Below, one piece after another: positions 58,193 to 64,000 of a stretch of DNA of 64,000 bases; the first letter of the stretch is position 1, and the number at the start of each line of letters is the position of its first letter. The DNA lies in assembly GCA_016125275.1 (NCBI GenBank), contig WGMB01000009.1, positions 124,001 to 188,000 on the forward strand. Direction: 5' to 3'. The stretch is from Acidobacteriota bacterium. Lineage in GTDB: Bacteria > Acidobacteriota > Terriglobia > Bryobacterales > UBA6623. Under the pieces are notes generated by a model. That model made no database searches. It saw only the letters and a list, made by a program, of their open reading frames with translations, and was not told where the DNA came from. Both the position numbers and the translations under genes were made by a program.

Positions 58193-59071
58193 ATGCGACG
58201 CCGCGATCTTTTCCGCACGCTTCCCGCCCTTCCGCTGGCCCTGGCCGCGCCCGTCGCAGCCCCCGCCGCGGGCCGCTCCTCCCGGCTGCGGACCTCCATC
58301 TGCGCCTACTCCTTCCGCAAGGCCCTCGAGGCCGGCAAGCTGCAGTACGCCGACCTGGTCGACATGGCCATCGAGCACGGCATCGACGGGCTCGACCTGA
58401 CCGTCTACTGGTTCCCCCAGAAGGACCTCGAGAAGTTCCTCACCGCCCTGCGCCTCAAGGCCTACAAGAACGCCGTCGAGATCCCCTCCATCGCCATCCG
58501 CTCCAACCTCTGCCGCGAGAACGAGCGCGACCGGCGCCAGGAGGCCGCTTGGCTGATGCACTGGGTCGACGTCGCCGACCGTCTCGGCGCCAGCTTCATC
58601 CGCGTCTTCGGCGGCACGGTCCCCAAGGGCTCCACCGAAGATCAGGCCGCCGAGTGGTGCGTGGAAATCCTGCGTGAAGCCGGCGACTACGCCGCCACCA
58701 AGGGCGTCATCCTCGGCCTGGAAAACCACGGCGGCATCACCCTGCGCGCCGACCGCGTCATCCAGATCGTCAAGACCGCCAACCACCCCTTCGTGGCCGT
58801 CAACCTCGACACCGGCAACTTCCGCGAGGACTTCTACGCCCAAATCGGCAAGTGCATCCCCTACGCCGCCAACTCCCAGTTCAAGGTGGAGATGCGCGGC
58901 GAGGGCGACCGCCGCGAGCCGTCCGACTGGGACCGCATCGTCAAGATGCTCGCCGACGGCGGCTATCGCGGCTACATGGCTCTGGAGTACGAAGCCGACG
59001 AGGACCCCTTCGTCGCCGTCCCGCGCCACCTCGCCGCGCTGCGCAAGCTCGCCGGCAAGTATAGCGGCTAG
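58193..59071 (+). CDS. Sugar phosphate isomerase/epimerase-like TIM barrel, Tat-type leader
   Basis: A 292-residue xylose-isomerase-like barrel: GLENHGGITL, NLDTGNF, and YMALEYEADEDP give the metal-ligand pattern. The N-terminus MRRRDLFRTLPALPLALAAP has a twin-arginine motif and a hydrophobic stretch, so it should act outside the cytoplasm. The start is ATG 58193; the longer frame from 58124 lies in the promoter region. Confidence 0.88.
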   Translation: MRRRDLFRTLPALPLALAAPVAAPAAGRSSRLRTSICAYSFRKALEAGKLQYADLVDMAIEHGIDGLDLTVYWFPQKDLEKFLTALRLKAYKNAVEIPSIAIRSNLCRENERDRRQEAAWLMHWVDVADRLGASFIRVFGGTVPKGSTEDQAAEWCVEILREAGDYAATKGVILGLENHGGITLRADRVIQIVKTANHPFVAVNLDTGNFREDFYAQIGKCIPYAANSQFKVEMRGEGDRREPSDWDRIVKMLADGGYRGYMALEYEADEDPFVAVPRHLAALRKLAGKYSG

Positions 59072-59090
59072 GCGGGGCTGCGAGACCTTG

Positions 59091-59108
59091 GGGGCTCCGG
59101 CGAGCCCC
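59091..59108. terminator. Hairpin between convergent isomerase and lactonase genes
   Basis: GGGGCTC-CGGC-GAGCCCC, 7-bp perfect stem. No T run follows, so its role in termination is weakly supported. Confidence 0.35.
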
Positions 59109-60265
59109 TATCCCGCCGGGTGATAGACGATGCACACCGGCATCGAGACGGCGATCTGCCGCCCGGTCGCCTTCAGCTCGCCCGTGGCCGGGTCGAGCTG
59201 GAAGACCACCACGTTGTCCGAATCCTGGTTTGCCGCCAACAGATACTCGCCGCCCGGCGCGATGTTGAAGTTGCGCGGCGTCTCCCCCAGCGTCGGGTAG
59301 TTCGCCTTGCGCTCGATCTTGCCCGTGGCCTCGTCGATCTGGATCAGCGCCAGCGAGTGGTGCCCGCGGTTGGAGGCGTAGAGGAACTTGCCCGACGGAT
59401 GCACCTGGATCTCCGCCGTCGTGTTCTTGCCGTCGAAGTCCTCCGGCAGCGTCGAGATCGTCTCGATCAGCGTCATCCCGCCGGTGGCCGCGTCGTAGCT
59501 GAACGACGTGACCGTGGAGGCGATCTCGCCCAGCGAGAAGGCGTACTTGTTCGACGGATGGAAGGCGAAGTGCCGCGGCCCCGACCCGGGCGGCAACACC
59601 GCCGCGCCGACCTGCTTGAGCTTGCCCGCCGCCACGTCGGCCTCGTACACCAGCACCTTGTCCAGGCCCAGGTCCGAAACCATCACAAAGCGGTTGTCGG
59701 CCGAAAAATCCACCGAGTGCGCGTGCGGCCCCTTCTGGCGCGGCGTCGTGCTCGACCCCTCGTGCTGGTGGAAGTCCGACGGAGCGCTCAGCGAGCCGTC
59801 CTCGCCCACCTGGTAGGCGATCGTCGAGCCGCCGCCGTAGTTGGCCACCACCAGCATCTTGCCGGTGTGGTCCACCTCCAGGTCGCACGGCGAGCCGCCC
59901 TGGGTGGGCTGCGTGTTGATCTTCGTCAGCGCGCCGGTCGCCCCGTCGAGCGCGTAGCTGTCCACGCTGCCCTCGTTGGTCTCCGCCACCGCGTACAGGT
60001 ACTTCCCGTTGGGGTGGATGGTCAGAAACGACGGGTTCTCCATCTCGGCCGCGAGCTCGGCGTCGCTCAGCTCGCCGGTCGCCGCATCGAAGCGGCTGCG
60101 GTAGATGCCCTTGCTGGTCTCACGGGTATACGGCCCGAAGAACACCCAATAGGGTTTCCCGGCCGGCGTCTCCGCCGGAGCCTCTGCGGCTTCTTCGGGA
60201 GCGCCTCCACAGGCCAGCAGCAGGGCGGGCGGCACGGCGGCTAGAAAATCACGGCGAGTCGGCAT
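59108..60265 (-). CDS. Seven-bladed propeller lactonase-like lipoprotein
   Basis: A 385-residue protein of the Lactonase family (6-phosphogluconolactonase-like, PF10282). Repeats such as FLTIHPNGKYLYAV, GKMLVVANYGGGS, RHFAFHPSNKYAFSLG, and IQVHPSGKFLYASNRGHHS are the family's blades. The leader TRRDFLAAVPPALLLACGG has a twin-arginine motif with a lipobox. This makes it a surface lipoprotein rather than the cytoplasmic pentose-phosphate enzyme. ATG at 60265 fits the leader; codons upstream do not. Confidence 0.9.
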   Translation of the reverse strand: MPTRRDFLAAVPPALLLACGGAPEEAAEAPAETPAGKPYWVFFGPYTRETSKGIYRSRFDAATGELSDAELAAEMENPSFLTIHPNGKYLYAVAETNEGSVDSYALDGATGALTKINTQPTQGGSPCDLEVDHTGKMLVVANYGGGSTIAYQVGEDGSLSAPSDFHQHEGSSTTPRQKGPHAHSVDFSADNRFVMVSDLGLDKVLVYEADVAAGKLKQVGAAVLPPGSGPRHFAFHPSNKYAFSLGEIASTVTSFSYDAATGGMTLIETISTLPEDFDGKNTTAEIQVHPSGKFLYASNRGHHSLALIQIDEATGKIERKANYPTLGETPRNFNIAPGGEYLLAANQDSDNVVVFQLDPATGELKATGRQIAVSMPVCIVYHPAG

Positions 60266-60376
60266 ACGCAATATCAGAGCGCATTCCACACCGCCGCGCA
60301 ACGGGCGCCGCCCGCGCTTTTCTCGCATCGTGAACCCCGCCCCGGCCCTGATCCGTTCTGGAACCAGGGGTTTCTC

Positions 60377-62635
60377 ATGATTTCAGGAAAGTTGTGTCTA
60401 TTTCTCGCTCTGCCGCTGCTGTTGGCGGCCCAACCGGCCCCGCAAGCCGGCCTGCAGGTCTCTCGCGTCGCGCTCTACAAGCACGGCGTCGCCTACTTCG
60501 AGGTCGCCGGCGAAATCGCTGACGGCCAAACCGCCCGTCTGGAGTTCAAGGCCTCCGAGATGGACGACGTGCTCAAGTCCCTCACCATCCGCCGGCAAGG
60601 CGGCGACGGCGTTTCGGCCATCCAGTACGATTCGGCTGACCCGCTCGAGAAGCGCCTTGAAAACTTCTCGTTCCGCCTCGGCGAACACGCCTCGCTGGCC
60701 GAGGTGCTCGACCAGTTCCGGGGCGCATCCCTGACCGTCGAGCAGGAAAGCGGCGCCGCCCAAGGCCTGATCGTCAGCGCCCGCTCGGCGTCGGGCGCCG
60801 ATGGAGCCGAGCTCCAGGAGCTGCTGCTGGCCACGGCGTCCGGCGGCCTCCGCACGCTCGACCCGCGCCGGGCCGTCGAGCTGCGGTTTCGCGAGCCCGA
60901 CCTCCAGCGGCGCTTTCTGGACTACCTCGGCGTGGTCGCGCAGTCCCGCAACGCCGACCGGCGCGGCCTGACCATCCAGTCGCGCGGCGGCTCCAGCCAC
61001 ATCGCGGCGGCCTATCTGGCGCCGGCGCCCGTCTGGAAGTCCAGCTACCGCCTGATCCTGCCCGAGGACGGCGAGCCGCTGCTGGAGGGCTGGGCCGTCG
61101 TCGACAACACCTCCGCCGAAGACTGGACCGACGTCCGGCTCTCGCTGGTCTCCGGCCTGCCGGTCTCGTTCCTGAGCTCGCTGTATGAGCCGCGCTACGT
61201 CGCCCGCCCGCGCGTGGAGCTGCGCCAGGACCGCGCCTGGCAGCCCATCCTGCACGGCGCCGCCGTGGACGTGCTGCCCGCGGGGAACCGGCGCTCCGCC
61301 GCCGACGGCCCCGGCCGCCCCGCAACGGGCTCGATCCAGGGCACGGTCATGGACTCCTCTGGGGCCGTGATTCCGATGGCGATGATCCGCGTCGCCGGCC
61401 CGGGCTCGCAGTCGTATTCAGCGACCAGCGCGCCGGACGGCGGCTTCCGCATCGCGGATTTGCCGGCCGGGACCTACCAGGTCAGTGTTGCCTCGGCGGG
61501 TTTCAGGCAATACAGCACGCGCGTTGACGTAGGGAGCGGCGCGGCCCTGCTGAGCGTCATCCTGGAGATCGGCTCGGTGACGGAGACCGTGGCGGTCATG
61601 AATACCGAGATGTCTTCGACTTCCGTCGTCAGCGACGGTTCGACCGTCCAAGAGAACCTCTTCGCCGGCGAGCAGCTCGGCGACCTATTCCAATACAGCA
61701 TCCGCGAGCCGGTCACCGTGCGCGCCGGGCAATCGGCGATGCTGCCCTTCTTCAGCGGCCGCGTCCAGGCCCGCCGGCTGCTCATCTACAGCGAGAGCTA
61801 CGGCTCGCAGCACCCGCTCCAAGCCGTACGCATCGTCAACGAGACCGACGGAGCCCTCGACGGCGGCGCGATCACCGTCTACGACAGCGGCGGCTACGGC
61901 GGCGAAGGCGTCATGGAAACCGTCAAGGCCGGCGACGACCGCCTCATCAGCTACGCCGTCGACCTGGGAACCCGCATCACCAGCGCCTTCCACAGCGAGG
62001 CCACGCCCATGGCGGAGCTGCACGCCAAGGACGGTCTGCTGCTGACCAAACGCCTCACCCGCGAGCGCAAGACCTTCACCGTCCGCAACGTCGACCCGGA
62101 CGCCAAGACCCTCTGGCTGGAGCTGCCCGTCCGGCAGGGCTTCGAACCCGTCGGCGCCGAGCCCGTCGAGAAGACCGCCGCCGCCTGGCGCTTCGAAGCC
62201 GAGCTCGAGCCCAAGGCCGTCCGCGAAGTCGCCCTGCTCTTCGAGCGCGTCGATCAGACCAGCGTCGAGCTCACCCAGCTCAGCGCCGACGGGGTCCGCT
62301 ACTACGCCGAAAGCCCCGTCTACGACGCCGCCGGACGGCAGCAACTGCTGGAGGTCGCCCGCCGGCTCGCCGAAGTCGAACAGCTCTACCGGGAGTCCGA
62401 GCGCCTGGAGGACGAGGCCGACACGCTCTCCGAGGGCCAGGGCCGGCTGCGCGAGAACATTGAGACGCTCAACGCCCTGCCCGGCCAGTCCGCCCGCGTG
62501 CAGGAGCTCGCCGACCGGCTCACCGCCAACGAAGACCGCATTCTGGAGCTCGAAAAGCAGTCCGAGCAGGTGGAGGAGCGCGCCGACGCTCTGCAGGAGC
62601 GGATCGAGCGGGACATCGAACGCTTGGCCTTCTAG
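60377..62635 (+). CDS. DUF4139 (MuiA-like) protein interrupted by a carboxypeptidase-regulatory-like domain
   Basis: A 752-residue Sec-exported protein. N-terminal domain (about 25-210, SRVALYKHGVAYFEVAG) and the DUF4139 barrel (from about 215) are of the mucoidy-inhibitor MuiA type. The barrel is split at about residue 317-410 by a domain starting GSIQGTVMDSSGAVIP, typical of TonB-receptor plug regions in acidobacteria. It then resumes at LGDLFQYSIREPVTV. A coiled coil of about 100 residues closes the protein. Codon choice in the insert is less GC-biased at position three, suggesting later acquisition. Confidence 0.87.
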   Translation: MISGKLCLFLALPLLLAAQPAPQAGLQVSRVALYKHGVAYFEVAGEIADGQTARLEFKASEMDDVLKSLTIRRQGGDGVSAIQYDSADPLEKRLENFSFRLGEHASLAEVLDQFRGASLTVEQESGAAQGLIVSARSASGADGAELQELLLATASGGLRTLDPRRAVELRFREPDLQRRFLDYLGVVAQSRNADRRGLTIQSRGGSSHIAAAYLAPAPVWKSSYRLILPEDGEPLLEGWAVVDNTSAEDWTDVRLSLVSGLPVSFLSSLYEPRYVARPRVELRQDRAWQPILHGAAVDVLPAGNRRSAADGPGRPATGSIQGTVMDSSGAVIPMAMIRVAGPGSQSYSATSAPDGGFRIADLPAGTYQVSVASAGFRQYSTRVDVGSGAALLSVILEIGSVTETVAVMNTEMSSTSVVSDGSTVQENLFAGEQLGDLFQYSIREPVTVRAGQSAMLPFFSGRVQARRLLIYSESYGSQHPLQAVRIVNETDGALDGGAITVYDSGGYGGEGVMETVKAGDDRLISYAVDLGTRITSAFHSEATPMAELHAKDGLLLTKRLTRERKTFTVRNVDPDAKTLWLELPVRQGFEPVGAEPVEKTAAAWRFEAELEPKAVREVALLFERVDQTSVELTQLSADGVRYYAESPVYDAAGRQQLLEVARRLAEVEQLYRESERLEDEADTLSEGQGRLRENIETLNALPGQSARVQELADRLTANEDRILELEKQSEQVEERADALQERIERDIERLAF

Positions 62636-62671
62636 CGGACGGCGGCGCGGCTATACTTTCGGGGAACGAAG

Positions 62672-63727
62672 ATGACGCGCCGCCAACTCCTGCTCACCCT
62701 TGCCGCCTCGCAGGCCCTCCGGGCGGAGGCTCTGCCGGCCTACCCCGACCACGACGACCTGCTCTACGTCATCGACCCCGCCACGGGCGAGCGGCGCAAG
62801 GTCGCCGGCGAGAGCGACTGGCTGCTGCGCAGAAAACACATCGTCGCCCACATGGAGACCGTCATGGGGCCGTTCCCCACCGGGCCGCGCCCGCCGCTGA
62901 AGGTCCGTCTGCTGGAGGAGCAGCGCGGCGAGGGCTACCGCCGCCGGACGATCACCTACGAGGCCAAGGCCGGCAACCCGGTCCCGGCGCAGCTCTACCT
63001 GCCCGACGCCCCGGGCCGCCGCCCGGCCGTGCTGGCGCTGCATCCCACCGGCGTCCCGGGCAAATTGATCGTCGCCGGCGAAGGGCCCCGCCCCAACCGC
63101 GCCTACGCCAAGGAGCTGGCCCAAAGGGGCTACGTGGCGCTCGCGCCGGACTACCCGACCATGGGCGATCCGCAGGCCGACGCCTACGAGCTGGGCTACG
63201 ACTCGGTGACGATGCAGGCGATCTACAACCATAGCCGCGGCGTGGACCTGCTGCAATCGCTCGACCAGGTGGACGGCGAGCGCATCGGCGCCATCGGGCA
63301 CTCCCTGGGCGGCCACAACTCGCTGTTCATCGCCGTCTTCGAGCCGCGCGTGAGGGCCGTGGTAACAAGCTGCGGCTTCAACTCGTTCTTCCAGTACTAC
63401 GGCGGCGACCTGAAGGGCTGGGGGCAGGACAAATACATGCCGCGCATCCGCACCCAGCTCGGCCTCGACCCCAAGCGCATGCCGTTCGACTTCACGGAGC
63501 TGCTGGCGACCATCGCGCCGCGCGCGGTCTTCGTCAACGCCCCGCTCCACGACGCCAACTTCGAGGTGCAAGGCGTCTACCGTTGCCTGAAGGCCGCCGC
63601 CCCGGTGTACGAGAAGATCTACCACGCCCAGGGGAGGCTGGTCGCCGTCCACCCGAACTGCGAGCACGACTTCCCGGACGAGCAGCGCGAGCAAGCCTAC
63701 GCCTTCCTCGACGGCTGGCTGGGGTGA
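62672..63727 (+). CDS. Alpha/beta hydrolase, probable exported esterase
   Basis: A 351-residue protein. Leader MTRRQLLLTLAASQALRAEA resembles a signal (with an RR pair). Catalytic serine in GHSLGG, acid in the LHDANFE region and His in CEHDFPDE, giving the acetylxylan-esterase/dienelactone-hydrolase type core. It is 36 bp after the DUF4139 gene and may share its message. Confidence 0.85.
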   Translation: MTRRQLLLTLAASQALRAEALPAYPDHDDLLYVIDPATGERRKVAGESDWLLRRKHIVAHMETVMGPFPTGPRPPLKVRLLEEQRGEGYRRRTITYEAKAGNPVPAQLYLPDAPGRRPAVLALHPTGVPGKLIVAGEGPRPNRAYAKELAQRGYVALAPDYPTMGDPQADAYELGYDSVTMQAIYNHSRGVDLLQSLDQVDGERIGAIGHSLGGHNSLFIAVFEPRVRAVVTSCGFNSFFQYYGGDLKGWGQDKYMPRIRTQLGLDPKRMPFDFTELLATIAPRAVFVNAPLHDANFEVQGVYRCLKAAAPVYEKIYHAQGRLVAVHPNCEHDFPDEQREQAYAFLDGWLG

Positions 63728-63757
63728 ACCTAAGGCTATGCGAAAACGCGGGCCTAG

Positions 63758-63777
63758 CCCCGGACTTCAGTCCGGGG
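63758..63777. repeat. Palindrome, member of a local hairpin set
   Basis: CCCCGGAC-TTCA-GTCCGGGG, 8-bp perfect arms. Confidence 0.7.
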
Positions 63778-63812
63778 TGAACGAACGCGAACGCTTCGAC
63801 TGAACCCAAAAG

Positions 63813-63849
63813 ATTGAGGCTGGTCCGCTCTTTGCGGACCAGCCTCAAT
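63813..63849 (-). terminator. Strong 16-bp hairpin terminator for the gene at the right edge
   Basis: Perfect inverted repeat ATTGAGGCTGGTCCGC / GCGGACCAGCCTCAAT with 5-nt loop. On minus it is followed by CTTTTGGG. It lies 90 bp past the stop of the truncated minus-strand gene. Confidence 0.75.
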
Positions 63850-63880
63850 CGGGCAAATCGATGGGGCTCGCTTCTTTGGA

Positions 63881-63900
63881 CCCCGGGTTGAAACCCGGGG
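63881..63900. repeat. Palindrome, member of a local hairpin set
   Basis: CCCCGGGTT-GA-AACCCGGGG, 9-bp perfect arms. It resembles the 63758 palindrome. Confidence 0.7.
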
Positions 63901-63916
63901 CTCAGCAAAACCGAGT

Positions 63917-63934
63917 CTGGGACGTGAGTCCCAG
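63917..63934. repeat. Palindrome, member of a local hairpin set
   Basis: CTGGGAC-GTGA-GTCCCAG, 7-bp perfect arms; similar core to the palindrome at 6720-6737. Confidence 0.65.
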
Positions 63935-63939
63935 GTCCC

Positions 63940-64000
63940 CTAATCCCCGCTCAGCGTCACCAGCTCCTCGCCCTTCAGCACCGCCTCGGCCTCTTCCATC
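63940..64000 (-). CDS. 3' end of a gene cut by the window edge
   Basis: The minus strand reads MEEAEAVLKGEELVTLSGD and stops at a TAG at 63940-63942. Whether the Met is internal cannot be told; the gene continues beyond the window. The product is not recognisable from 19 residues. A terminator lies downstream, which supports a real gene end. Confidence 0.5.
   Translation of the reverse strand, partial: MEEAEAVLKGEELVTLSGD

Overview
This 64 kb window is a dense, GC-rich bacterial chromosome segment with about 48 protein genes. I found no rRNA, tRNA, CRISPR array or intact insertion sequence. The gene content points to an Acidobacteriota genome, probably of the Solibacter/Bryobacter kind. This is an inference from four things: a carboxypeptidase-regulatory-like domain of the type found in acidobacterial TonB receptors, a DUF1549/DUF1553 plus DUF1501 pair, many twin-arginine (Tat) leaders on secreted enzymes, and many lipoproteins and 'putative cyclase', DUF3604, RoxA-like and MuiA-like proteins. 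No 16S or phylogenetic marker comparison was possible.

Layout. 1-1.8 kb: the 3' end of a PDZ protein abutting a CPA2 antiporter. 1.9-5.9 kb (minus): clpX then lon, each with its own signals. 6-12.1 kb (plus): secreted or lipoprotein enzymes (LolA-like protein, metal-dependent cyclase, esterase, DUF3604 protein) and a small membrane protein. 12.1-13.3 kb: an unrecognised protein. 13.3-21.8 kb (minus): a run with a very large M36 metallopeptidase carrying four LamG domains, a HemG-like flavodoxin, an LVIVD lipoprotein, a serine hydrolase and a cupin. 21.9-24.9 kb (plus): a DegT aminotransferase and a TPP enzyme. 25-28.8 kb (minus): four genes forming two copies of [Tat-exported SelA-like PLP enzyme + Tat-exported RidA protein]. 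29-33 kb (plus): a degenerate histidine kinase with a receiver, an alkyltransferase-like protein and an NHLRC2-like thioredoxin/NHL protein.

33-39.9 kb is the housekeeping core: frr, pyrH, tsf, rpsB, rpsI and rplM on minus, uppS and cdsA on plus, and an IclR-type HTH fused to a sugar-binding domain on minus. 40-46 kb: a PSD1-type cytochrome and DUF1501 pair, a chemoreceptor and a CheY-like regulator. 46.1-47.6 kb: a small RelA/SpoT-type HD hydrolase whose start lies inside a 228-bp tandem repeat array. 47.6-52.8 kb: an oxidoreductase/isomerase pair, a TetR regulator and a HisKA_2 kinase facing each other across three phased palindromes, and a DinB protein. 52.8-55.9 kb (minus): a nitrilase-fold protein and a RoxA-like di-heme protein. 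56.4-64 kb: an MFS transporter, a YfiT-like protein, a sugar isomerase, a lactonase, a DUF4139 protein with an inserted domain, an alpha/beta hydrolase and a cluster of hairpins.

The strongest candidate for an under-described system is the duplicated exported PLP-enzyme/RidA module. RidA proteins normally clear reactive enamines made by PLP enzymes in the cytoplasm. Here both partners carry Tat-type leaders and are adjacent in one transcription unit, which suggests an extracytoplasmic lyase plus its own imine hydrolase. Other items for a second look are the repeat array on the alarmone-hydrolase gene, the three-palindrome operator, the pseudo-kinase, the domain-interrupted DUF4139 protein and the unusual nitrilase-like protein.
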